A DNA stretch of 64,000 nt from an uncultured Acidobacteriia bacterium (GTDB lineage Bacteria > Acidobacteriota > Terriglobia > Bryobacterales > Bryobacteraceae), in assembly GCA_903851195.1 (NCBI GenBank), contig CAINNJ010000001.1:1-64000 (forward strand), written 5' to 3'. The notes under the pieces were generated by a model that saw only the letters and a program-made list of their open reading frames with translations, was not told the DNA's origin and searched no databases. Made by a program: the position numbers and the translations under genes. Below, one piece after another: positions 24,813-34,386 of the stretch; position 1 is the first letter of the stretch; the number at the start of each line of letters is the position of its first letter.

Positions 24813-26168
24813 ATGCGCATAGCAAGCAATAGGGCGCTCTTGTTTTTTCTGCCCGGCAGGAATGGGGGTGCTGAGCAGCGTCTCCAGATTGGGCCGGGCG
24901 GTCCGCACTCCGTTCCGGAGTGGATTCGCGAGACAGAAACATTCAGACATGCTAAACATGACGGTAGCCTACGCGAGATAGAGGCGGAGAAGTTGATATA
25001 CCTTTCTGATCTGGCCGCATTATCACCGGGAAGGGACTATCCTCGATGGATGTACCACCCTGTGAAACATCCGTGCTTGGTTGCGAATCGAGAAGAAGAA
25101 GCCGAACTTGGGCAGGAATGGTCGAGGGTGTACGTACATCAGGAATTCCCCAAGGTGAGGTATCACTGGAGCGGGAAGGACAAGACGGTTAAGAACTCGG
25201 CAGAGGAAGAAGATCTCGGGGGAGGGTGGGCTAATAGCCCCGGAGCTTTCGACCCCTACTGCGGCCCGCGACCGGCGCGGACGGACGAACAGGATCCGAC
25301 CAAATGGGTGGATGGGTGGGCCGTAATTGGCGCGTTTCCCATTCTCAGAAGAAGGGTGCAGTCACTGCTGCTAAAGGCCGACACGGTTTTCGACCGATCG
25401 CCGAACCCGGATTCGGGATCACTCGTTGCCATGCGTCTTGCGTTCGACGGTATCGCGGGCTTACTTTTCGATTTCAGAATTCTCTCAACAGATGTCTTGG
25501 AAAAACAGCTGCCCGCGTTTGTATGGGACTCAGCTATCGCCGGCGGCTGGTGGCGCTTGGCATCAGAATCGCGCCGAGATATTTTCCCCGAGCAGATCGG
25601 ACGGTATTGGGTGTGGAGAGGAGACGATTCGGAAGCGCAGGGGTTGTTCCGTGCCGAAATTCGACACTGGCGTGCTGCATTACTCGACCTTGGGACAGAC
25701 GACATCCATGCGATCACGCCCTCCGAGCCGGCAGCCGCCGCGAAACCCATTCGCTTTAAGATCGCTCTATCCTTCCCTGGTAAGCGCCGAGACTTCGTCT
25801 TGCCGATTGCACAGGCTCTCGCGGCGAGCATAGGCAAAGAGAACATACTCTACGATGGATGGCTTGGGGCCGAGTTCGCTAGGCCCAACCTTGATGTTTA
25901 TTTACCGAAGCTCTACCTCGAGGAGTCTTTACTGAGAGTGTTTTTCTTCTGCGAAGATTTCGCCCGGAATGAGTGGTGCCGGCTTGAATGGCGAGCAGGT
26001 CGCGCTCTGCTCACACGGGAACAAGACCACCGGCTCATGCTGCTTCGATTGGACGATGCAGCTATCCCCGGTCTGAATAGGACAGACGGATCTCTCGACA
26101 TTAGCCGGATGTCGCCTACGGAAGTTGCAGACGAAATATCAAAAAGGCTGAATCTGATCGACCGCTAA
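24813..26168 (+). CDS. TIR-domain protein with unknown N-terminal domain
   Basis: About 451 residues. The C-terminal 135 form a TIR-like fold: FKIALSFPGKRRDFVLPIAQ (strand A), LYDGWLGAEFARPNLD, VFFFCEDFARNEWCRLEWRA with the putative NADase glutamate in LEW, and RLMLLRLDDA. The N-terminal 315 residues match nothing I recognise and include WVDGWAVIGAFPILRRRVQS and a Trp-rich stretch. Such architectures occur in anti-phage effectors that deplete NAD+, with the N-terminus as sensor. GC is clearly lower than in core genes. The start is uncertain: ATG 24756 and 24774 are also in frame. Confidence 0.7.
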   Translation: MRIASNRALLFFLPGRNGGAEQRLQIGPGGPHSVPEWIRETETFRHAKHDGSLREIEAEKLIYLSDLAALSPGRDYPRWMYHPVKHPCLVANREEEAELGQEWSRVYVHQEFPKVRYHWSGKDKTVKNSAEEEDLGGGWANSPGAFDPYCGPRPARTDEQDPTKWVDGWAVIGAFPILRRRVQSLLLKADTVFDRSPNPDSGSLVAMRLAFDGIAGLLFDFRILSTDVLEKQLPAFVWDSAIAGGWWRLASESRRDIFPEQIGRYWVWRGDDSEAQGLFRAEIRHWRAALLDLGTDDIHAITPSEPAAAAKPIRFKIALSFPGKRRDFVLPIAQALAASIGKENILYDGWLGAEFARPNLDVYLPKLYLEESLLRVFFFCEDFARNEWCRLEWRAGRALLTREQDHRLMLLRLDDAAIPGLNRTDGSLDISRMSPTEVADEISKRLNLIDR

Positions 26169-26398
26169 CGACGCTGGCCAATTTGGCTTTTGTGATCGTG
26201 GTGCCCCGGTAAAATGGCGTGATTCGCAATGACCGCGAGAACGTAGAGCGGCCAAATCCTCGAAATGTACTTCCGCCAGCGACGTGGCGTGGTTCTGGCT
26301 TGCGCTGGGTTGGGCGGACAACCGGACCCGCTTTGCGCTCCGAGATAAATCCCGGCGCAATAAACTCAATTCACCGGCCCACAACCCACCGCCTTCCC

Positions 26399-26974
26399 CT
26401 AAGCCCGCCCCGAAAACTCCCGCTTTTCCGTCGAAACCTTCACCTTCTCGCCCTCTTTAATAAACAGCGGCACCCGCAACTCCAGCCCCGTCTCCATCCG
26501 CGCCGGCTTCGTCACCGAACCGCTCGACGAATCCCCCCGCACCCCAGGCTCCGTGGACGCCACCGTCAACTCCACGAAAATCGGCAACTGCAGCCCGATC
26601 GGATTCCCGTTGTACTTATGTAGCTGAATAATCGTGCCCTCGATCAGAAAATCGAGCGCGCTCCCCATCATCTCCTCCCCCAGCGTCAGCGTCTCGAAAC
26701 TCTCCTGATCCAGAAAGTGCGACCCCTCGCCATCGGAATAGAGATATGACGCCGGCACCAGCTGCAGATCCGGCTCCTTGAACTTATCGCCCGCCTTGAA
26801 CGTCCGCTCAAAAACCGCGCTCGTCAGCAGATTGCGGATCTTCAGCCGCACCAGCGTCTGCCCGCCCCGCGCCGTTGGCGAGTTAACCTCCGCCTCCAGA
26901 CAGTAATACGGCGTGTTGTCCAGTTCGAACAGCGTCCTGCGTTTCACATCAATCGCGTCAATCAGTGTGGCCAT
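26399..26974 (-). CDS. efp: elongation factor P family protein, EfpL/YeiP-like tip
   Basis: A 191-residue three-domain EF-P that relieves ribosome stalling at polyproline. The KOW-like domain carries the loop NSPTARGGQT with Arg36 at the position where classical EF-P has a modified Lys. SPTARG is the loop signature of E. coli YeiP/EfpL rather than of Lys34 EF-P. The C-terminal signature is normal (PARMETGLELRVPLFIKEGE). The start ATG 26974 follows GGGG; a longer frame upstream is not family-like. The 3' end borders the accessory pocket and has a decayed copy at 21.7 kb. Confidence 0.92.
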   Translation of the reverse strand: MATLIDAIDVKRRTLFELDNTPYYCLEAEVNSPTARGGQTLVRLKIRNLLTSAVFERTFKAGDKFKEPDLQLVPASYLYSDGEGSHFLDQESFETLTLGEEMMGSALDFLIEGTIIQLHKYNGNPIGLQLPIFVELTVASTEPGVRGDSSSGSVTKPARMETGLELRVPLFIKEGEKVKVSTEKREFSGRA

Positions 26975-27642
26975 GAATTCCCCGAGGGCAACTCTCAGTA
27001 TATAGACGGTACCGTTTGCCCCCCCCCGACCGCCGGCGCCCGCGCCGGATCCGGAGAAATCCGGTTCATAATCGGGACTACGGGTCTCCCTCCAGGAAGC
27101 CAAACCCCTCGCTCGACACCCTGGCCTCAGGACCGAAGCAACGGTTCGGGTTCCTGGCCGGCCAGATCCAGATGCCCGATGATTTCGACCGAAGAGTTCC
27201 GCCATCGGGCAGCTGTTTTCCGGAGAACCGGCAGACGACCCCGCCGGGACCCATCCGGTCTGGACGCCGTGACGCCTTCACCCCGAAATATTTCTCCCCT
27301 CGAATGAGCCACTTGCCGGGAATCCACGGGCCCCGCAAGCAATCCCGCACCCCGCCCTCCCGTACCCTCAAAGTGAACTCAGGCTCACATGACACCGCAC
27401 GCCACCACCGCCGCCCTTCCCCCCAACACCATCGCCCGCACTCCGCGTTCCGCGACGCAAAAACAAAAAATTGCCATTCGAACCCAGCAACTCGTTGAAA
27501 ACAAACGATCCGCTCAAAATGGACCTGCATTTTTCGGACGTCTTTCTGCACGTTTTGAACCCGCGCGACGTCAAATTCAATGTGATCCGACGCGTTTCGG
27601 CAGCCCCTGCGCCCCTGACCACAGCTCCGTGAGCTTGCCCAA
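26975..27642. other. non-coding gap between efp and gspE
   Basis: Contains the efp promoter (TATACT on the minus strand at 26997-27002) and a C9 run near 27020. Long open frames on both strands look like GC-rich noise. One short plus-strand frame (27519-27632, 37 codons, MDLHFSDVFLHVLNPRDVKF...) ends 11 bases before gspE and could be a leader peptide, but I have no support for it. Confidence 0.4.
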
Positions 27643-29282
<1,640 letters not shown>

Positions 29283-29286
<4 letters not shown>

Positions 29287-30167
29287 GCGTTCTCCAGAAA
29301 ATCAAAACGCTGCTGCAGGATCCGCCGCCGGAGTTCGTCTTCGAAATCGCGGCTGACCGCATCGCCATGTCGCGCACGCGCCCGCCCGCCACCCTGCAGC
29401 AGACCTCGCTGCCGGCCGGTACGCTCGTGCCGTCCCCGGTGAAGGACAACGTGCAGGACGCCGCCGCGCTCGCCGATGCCGTTGCCCGTCTCCTCCCGCC
29501 CGCCACGGCCAGAGGACGCCGCACCGCCGCCCTGATTCTGCCCGACAACAGCCTTCGCCTCGCCGTCATCGACTTCGACACCCTGCCGGACAAAGAGGAA
29601 GAGCGTCTCGCGCTCATCAAATTCCGGCTGCGCAAGACCCTGCCCTTCGATATCGACGAGGCGGCGCTTTCGTACCACGTGCAGGCCGGCAGGAAGGTAG
29701 TGGCGGCCGTCGCTCCCGTGGAAGTCGTCGCGCGCTACGAAGCGCCCTTCCGCGCCGCCGGACTCCAGCCCGGCCTCGTGACCTGCTCGTCCCTTGCCAT
29801 GCTGGAACTGATCCCGGCGAAAGGCTCGCTGCTCGTCGCCCACCTCAGCCCCGGCGCGCTGACCGTCCTCGCTCTCGACAACGGCGTGCTCACCATCGCC
29901 CGCTCCCTCGAACTGGCCGCCCACACCGCCGACCCGCTCGAAGAGATCTCCGCCGACATCTACCCGACGCTCGTCTATATCGAGGACCAGACCGGCGTCC
30001 GTCCCGAAAAGGTCATCCTCGCGGGTTTTGGCGCCGAAGCCCGTTCCGCCGCCACGCGCCTCGCCGTGGAACTCGACCTTCCCGTCGAACCGTTCGAGGA
30101 ACCGAATCCCGGCCTCGCCGGCTATCTCCGCTCCCTCGCGGGCGGAACGCAAAAGGCGGCGGCATGA
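29283..30167 (+). CDS. PilM/GspL-cytoplasmic-like actin-fold protein
   Basis: A 294-residue actin-like ATPase-fold protein without a membrane segment. TRGRRTAALILPDNSLRLAV and DEEERLALIKFRLRKTLPFD type sequences match PilM. It should sit under the inner membrane and link the PilN-like protein to the ATPase. Start and stop overlap both neighbours by four bases, so stoichiometry is probably set by translational coupling. Confidence 0.8.
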
Positions 30168-30730
30168 GAATTCCCGTCAACCTTGCGCGCGAACCGTTCC
30201 GCCGGGATCGCCCGCTGCTCGTCGCCTCCGCGCTCACCGGTGTCTTGCTGCTCTTCTCTCTCGTTTTCCTGATCTCGCTCGCCGTGATCGATCGTCAGGT
30301 GGCGCAGCAAGCCCAGGCCGAACTCGCCGGGCTCAACACCGAACTCGCGAAGATCCACGCCGAGCAGGCCAAACTCGATCACGACATGCGCCTGCCCGGT
30401 AATGAGATCGTCCTCGACCGCAGCATTCTCATCAACACCATCATCCGGCGCAAGGCCATCAGCTGGACCAAGATCTTCTCGGACCTCTCCACCGTGCTGC
30501 CGCCCAACGTCCGCGTGATCGCGATTCGCCCCCAGGTCAACTCGCGCGACCAACTGCTGCTCGACATGACCGTCGCGGCGGAAACCCCGGAACCCGTGAT
30601 CGGCTTCATCGCCAAACTGGAAGGCTCGGATATCTTCGGCGCCGTGACGCCCACCGGCTTTACGCCGCCGTCCCAAAACGATGCCATCTATCGCTACCGT
30701 CTCTCGGTGACTTATGCCCAGAAACTATAA
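30164..30730 (+). CDS. PilN-like inner-membrane assembly protein
   Basis: A 188-residue bitopic protein. The N-terminus MRIPVNLAREPFRRDR is the PilN-type motif that docks into PilM, followed by one membrane helix (residues about 20-43) and a coiled coil, then a ferredoxin-like periplasmic domain. It is coupled to pilM upstream. A strong hairpin separates it from the PilO-like gene. Confidence 0.8.
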   Translation: MRIPVNLAREPFRRDRPLLVASALTGVLLLFSLVFLISLAVIDRQVAQQAQAELAGLNTELAKIHAEQAKLDHDMRLPGNEIVLDRSILINTIIRRKAISWTKIFSDLSTVLPPNVRVIAIRPQVNSRDQLLLDMTVAAETPEPVIGFIAKLEGSDIFGAVTPTGFTPPSQNDAIYRYRLSVTYAQKL

Positions 30731-30810
30731 AGCGCAAGAGCCGCCGGCCGCGGCGCCAAAAATCGGAGGAACCCGTTCAGCCGTGTCCGGCGGCTGGACT
30801 TGCGCGTTTT
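30731..30810 (+). terminator. long bipartite hairpin with T tract inside the secretion operon
   Basis: GCGCAAG pairs with CTTGCGC and CCGCCGG pairs with CCGGCGG, separated by small bulges, around a loop of about 39 bases. GTTTTCTTT follows. It starts at the pilN stop and ends before the pilO ribosome binding site. It could be an attenuator or RNA-processing site that lowers expression of the downstream half. Confidence 0.55.
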
Positions 30811-30837
30811 CTTTAAGCTACACGGGGGACAAAAAAC

Positions 30838-31446
30838 ATGCAGCTTAAACTTCCCGGCGGCTTCGCGCTGCCGTCGGCCGCTTCCCTGCGCGAACCGCAG
30901 ATTCTGGTCCGCCTCGCGCTCGGCATTCTGCTCGCCGCGAACCTGATCGCCGCGGCCTTCGCCTTCCATGTGATTGGCGATTCGCCCGAAGCCCTGAACC
31001 AGCAGTTGGCCAGCGCGATCTCCGAAAAACAGCGCGCCCAGGCCCTGCTGCTCCGCAGCCGTGCCCTCACCGGCAACGTGGAGAAGGGCAAGGCGGAAGG
31101 CGAGCGTTTTCTCGCCACCTACATGACGAGCCGGCGCTACACCTCGTCCATCATCATCGGCGAACTGAATGAAATCGCCAAATCCGCCGGCATGAAAATG
31201 CTCGATGGAACCATCGCCCCCCTCGAAGCCATCGAAGGTAGTGACGATCTCGACATGATGACCGTCTCCGTGAACTTCGAAGGCGGCTCCAACGAACTCG
31301 TGAAACTCGTCAACCTGCTCGATCGCTCGAAGCGTTTCCTGATCATCGAGAGTCTCACCGTGGCCCCCCGCCCGAAAGGCGACGTGCTGTCGGTAAACGT
31401 CCGCCTCAATACCTTCGTCAAAGAAGATAAGGACGGAAACTCGTGA
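30838..31446 (+). CDS. PilO/GspM-like inner-membrane protein
   Basis: A 202-residue bitopic protein: short cytoplasmic start, membrane helix near residues 26-46, coiled coil, and a ferredoxin-like domain of PilO type (LNEIAKSAGMKMLDGTIAPL, later SLTVAPRPKG). It would pair with the PilN-like protein in the periplasm. GGGGGAC upstream is a plausible ribosome binding site, so this gene can be initiated independently after the hairpin. Its stop overlaps the next GTG. Confidence 0.75.
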   Translation: MQLKLPGGFALPSAASLREPQILVRLALGILLAANLIAAAFAFHVIGDSPEALNQQLASAISEKQRAQALLLRSRALTGNVEKGKAEGERFLATYMTSRRYTSSIIIGELNEIAKSAGMKMLDGTIAPLEAIEGSDDLDMMTVSVNFEGGSNELVKLVNLLDRSKRFLIIESLTVAPRPKGDVLSVNVRLNTFVKEDKDGNS

Positions 31447-32147
31447 AACTCGGAGCCGAGCCAAAAAAACTCGCCGCCCTGGGCCTTCTGGTCGTCGTCG
31501 CGGGAATCGTGTATTACGTCGAATCGGCGGACAGCCCCGCCCCGGCCCCCGTCACCCGTCCCGTGGCGGCCCCCATCCCGCAACAGAGTATCCCCGCAAC
31601 GGGAGGCGCAGGACAAACCGCGCCCCGCAGTCGCAAAGCGAACATCAGTCAGATCAAAGAGTTCAAGCCCGTGCTCGGCGTGAAAGACCCGAAGGACCGG
31701 CCCGACCCCGCCACCATCGACCCCACCATCCGCTGGGACCTGCTGGCGAAAGTGCAGAACATCGAACCCGGACCGCCCGGCCGCAACCTCTTCCAGTTCG
31801 GCTCCGCGCCGCCGCCTCCCGCCGCCGCGATCAAACTCCCGACGGTCGCGCCGATCGCCATCAACCGAACGCCGCCCCCGCCGGTAGCCGCCGGACCGCC
31901 GCCGCCTCCTCCTGCGCCACAGGCGCCGCCGATGACCTTCAAATACTACGGCTACAAGGTCTCGAAATCGGACGGCCACAAAGCCGCTTTCCTCCTCGAC
32001 GGGGAAGACATCCTGATCGCCGGTGAGGACGATACGGTGAAACGGCACTATCGCGTCGTCAAAATCGCCAATACCTCCATCACCATCGAGGACACAGATT
32101 TCAAGAGCACGCAGACGTTACCCCTGCAGGAGAATCCGGTCGTATGA
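31443..32147 (+). CDS. GspC/PilP-like bitopic protein with Pro-rich linker
   Basis: A 234-residue protein. One membrane helix (residues about 9-25) is followed by a long Pro/Ala-rich linker including runs of prolines. A C-terminal beta domain (TFKYYGYKVSKSDGHKAAFL...VVKIANTSITIEDT) resembles the homology region of GspC or PilP, which contacts the secretin. Position after PilMNO supports a PilP-like role. It is coupled on both sides by four-base overlaps. Confidence 0.7.
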   Translation: MKLGAEPKKLAALGLLVVVAGIVYYVESADSPAPAPVTRPVAAPIPQQSIPATGGAGQTAPRSRKANISQIKEFKPVLGVKDPKDRPDPATIDPTIRWDLLAKVQNIEPGPPGRNLFQFGSAPPPPAAAIKLPTVAPIAINRTPPPPVAAGPPPPPPAPQAPPMTFKYYGYKVSKSDGHKAAFLLDGEDILIAGEDDTVKRHYRVVKIANTSITIEDTDFKSTQTLPLQENPVV

Positions 32148-33349
32148 GACGCGGTGAAGCGGGCTACGCGCTTCTGCTCGTTTACTGCATGGCGGCCATC
32201 GTCGCGATCATGCTTTACAGCCAGTTGCCGCGCGTCGCGTTCGAAGCCCAGCGCGATAAAGAACAGCTCCTGATCGATCGCGGCGAGCAGTACACCCGCG
32301 CCGTCCAGCTCTTCGTCCGCAAATTCAATCGCTTCCCGCAGGACGTCGCCGCCCTCGAGAACACCACCCAGATCCGCTTCCTCCGGAAGAAGTACAAAGA
32401 CCCCATGACGGGCAAAGATGAATGGCGCGAAGTGCACGTCGGCCCCGGCGGCGTCTTCACCGATTCTCTCGTCTACGGAAAGAAGAAGACTGACCAGAGC
32501 GCCCCGCAGACTTTCATCGCGGAGATGCAGCAGGTGGGCGGCAACGCGACGGGCAACCAGGAAGGCGTGAATCTCGCGACCCGCCGCCGTGCCAGTGAAC
32601 AACCCGGCGCGCCGGGCGATCCCAACAACGCCGGCGGAAATCCCGGCCAGCTTCCCGGTCAACCCCCCGGTCAATCAGGCTACCCCGCGTCCGGCCAGCC
32701 CTATTCCGTCAACGGTCAAAACGCCCCCATCAACGGACCCGTCATGGTTCTGCCGGACGGGCGCGTGGTCCCGGCTACCCTCAATGGTCAGATTCCGACG
32801 AATACTCCATCCGGACAGGCGTTCTTTTCAGGCCAGCCGCCCGGACAGGGACAACCCGGACCAAACGGCTTCCCCCCCGGCGTACAGCCCCCCGCCGGCA
32901 TCGGGGTGCAGCAGAGTGGCTTCGGCAACGGCTTCCCGAACGGCTTTAACCCCGGCCAGATCAACAACCCCGGCCAGCCCAATCAAAGCGGCCTGCCGCC
33001 CGGCTTCCAGAATCAGCCCAACGCGCCGCCCGGCGCCGCCGCCAACCTGATCAACCAGATCCTCACCAGCCCGCGTCCCGGCGGTCTGAACGGCCCCGGC
33101 AACGGTACCGACACTGGCAACAACACCGGCACCCCGATTGGACAGGGTATGGGTGGCCAGACCATCGGCGGAGGCTTCGCCGGCGTCGCCAGCAAGTACG
33201 AACAGGAAGGCATCAAGGTCTATAAAGAACGAACCGCCTATAACGAGTGGGAGTTCGTTTACGACATGACCAAAGACGCGACTCGCCTGGGGGGCGGTCG
33301 CGGAGCCGTCACCACTCCGACGCCGCAGGGTACTACTCCTAAACAATAG
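32144..33349 (+). CDS. pseudopilin-like protein with long disordered insert
   Basis: 401 residues. The N-terminus MRRGEAGYALLLVYCMAAIV resembles a pseudopilin helix, followed by a GspG-like stretch (QLFVRKFNRFPQDVAALEN, KDPMTGKDEW). Residues about 155-345 are a Gly/Pro/Gln/Asn-rich, collagen-like disordered region. The end VYKERTAYNEWEFVYDMTK returns to a folded beta hairpin. This looks like a minor pseudopilin split by low-complexity sequence. The prepilin peptidase site is not canonical (G-Y rather than G-F, no Glu5). Last gene of the operon. Confidence 0.65.
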   Translation: MRRGEAGYALLLVYCMAAIVAIMLYSQLPRVAFEAQRDKEQLLIDRGEQYTRAVQLFVRKFNRFPQDVAALENTTQIRFLRKKYKDPMTGKDEWREVHVGPGGVFTDSLVYGKKKTDQSAPQTFIAEMQQVGGNATGNQEGVNLATRRRASEQPGAPGDPNNAGGNPGQLPGQPPGQSGYPASGQPYSVNGQNAPINGPVMVLPDGRVVPATLNGQIPTNTPSGQAFFSGQPPGQGQPGPNGFPPGVQPPAGIGVQQSGFGNGFPNGFNPGQINNPGQPNQSGLPPGFQNQPNAPPGAAANLINQILTSPRPGGLNGPGNGTDTGNNTGTPIGQGMGGQTIGGGFAGVASKYEQEGIKVYKERTAYNEWEFVYDMTKDATRLGGGRGAVTTPTPQGTTPKQ

Positions 33350-33541
33350 ACCGGCACGGATTACAAATCCGCGTCTTAATGCTAGAATTTGATTTCGCGT
33401 TCCGGAAACGGAACAGACCTGCCGTTAAATGGGGATTAAAGCGATTCAGCGGATCCCCTACTGGCAGGGATATAGCGAACTTCTGTTCCGGAAATATAAC
33501 GGCGGAAGAAAACTGGCAAAAAGGGCCATGTACGGAGAATC

Positions 33542-33790
33542 ATGGATATCAGCAAAATCCTGGAGGACTTGCGCCGGGAGCATCAGCAACTCGAAGAGGC
33601 CATTCTGAGTCTGGAGCGCCTCGCTGCGGGCGGAAAACGACGGGGTCGGCCGCCAGCCTGGCTGGCCGCCGCTCAACAGACGGTCGGCGCCCCTGCCGTG
33701 CCTGCCACGCGGGGTCCGGGCAGACCGGCGGGCAGCAAGAACAAGAAGCCGAAGAAAGCCCGCGCGGTCGTCGAGACAACCGAGAGCTAA
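33542..33790 (+). CDS. small AT-hook protein
   Basis: 82 residues: an N-terminal amphipathic or coiled helix (ISKILEDLRREHQQLEEAIL) followed by two AT-hook-like cores, GKRRGRPP and GPGRPAGSKNKK, and a basic tail. It likely binds the minor groove of AT-rich DNA. GGAGAATC upstream gives a good ribosome binding site. The preceding 190 bases hold a TAGAAT box near 33383 and no gene. Confidence 0.7.
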   Translation: MDISKILEDLRREHQQLEEAILSLERLAAGGKRRGRPPAWLAAAQQTVGAPAVPATRGPGRPAGSKNKKPKKARAVVETTES

Positions 33791-33816
33791 GCGCGGCGCG
33801 GGTAGCTCAGGGGAGC

Positions 33817-34374
33817 TCAGGCGGGTTCGCCGTCGGGTGAGGCCCGGTAAAAACTCAGCGCGTTGTCTCCCTGCTTCAGCAGGCGTGTGCGGCGCAGCGG
33901 ACCGTAAGTCTCTTCGAGAGGGAAACGGATGGAATGCTGCGCGATCACCAGCGAGGGTGGTTTCGTCTCCAGCACGTCGAATGAGGCCTGATACTCGCGC
34001 TCTTTCGGATATGGCGGGTCGAGGAACACAATATCCGGGTCGATTCCGATTAAGTGCGGGCCCAGGTGCAGTATAGCTGCGCCTTTTATGACACGCGCCC
34101 GGGATTCGGCCCGCAGAGTCGCCAGGTTTTGCCGGATCAGTTCCGCCGCATCCCGATCTTTCTCAATAAAGATGACGTGCCGCGCTCCCCGGCTCAGCGC
34201 CTCAATCCCCACTGCGCCCGTCCCCGCGTAGGCGTCCACGAAGATCGAGCCCTCGATCTCGGGATTCAGGATATTGAACAGCGTCTCCCGCAACCGGTCG
34301 GGCGTCGGGCGAATCTCCGTGCCCGGCATCGAGAGGATCTTTCGCGAACGGAACTCACCGGCTATCACGCGCAT
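33817..34374 (-). CDS. rsmD: 16S rRNA (guanine966-N2)-methyltransferase RsmD
   Basis: A 185-residue SAM-dependent methyltransferase. MRVIAGEFRSRKI is the typical start, the SAM-binding motif is DAYAGTGAVGIEALSRGA (from residue 47), and the catalytic motif is FLDPPY near residue 120. Length is normal. It lies 12 bases after recG on the same strand, so the two are probably co-transcribed. Confidence 0.93.
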   Translation of the reverse strand: MRVIAGEFRSRKILSMPGTEIRPTPDRLRETLFNILNPEIEGSIFVDAYAGTGAVGIEALSRGARHVIFIEKDRDAAELIRQNLATLRAESRARVIKGAAILHLGPHLIGIDPDIVFLDPPYPKEREYQASFDVLETKPPSLVIAQHSIRFPLEETYGPLRRTRLLKQGDNALSFYRASPDGEPA

Positions 34375-34386
34375 CGTTTCAAATCC

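Noticed and set aside
18200-26400. Transposase, integrase or insertion-sequence ends in the accessory pocket
   Set aside because: I searched the frames for DDE, tyrosine or serine recombinase motifs and terminal inverted repeats and saw none; the efp repeat is the only integration-like mark.
27519-27632. 37-codon frame just before gspE
   Set aside because: No ribosome binding site, no recognised homologue, and its codon use is not convincing. Mentioned only in the gap entry.
33795-33835. tRNA-like D-arm and T-loop words (GTAGCTCAGGGG, GGGTTCGCC)
   Set aside because: No acceptor or anticodon stem can be drawn, and the second word is part of the rsmD 3' end.
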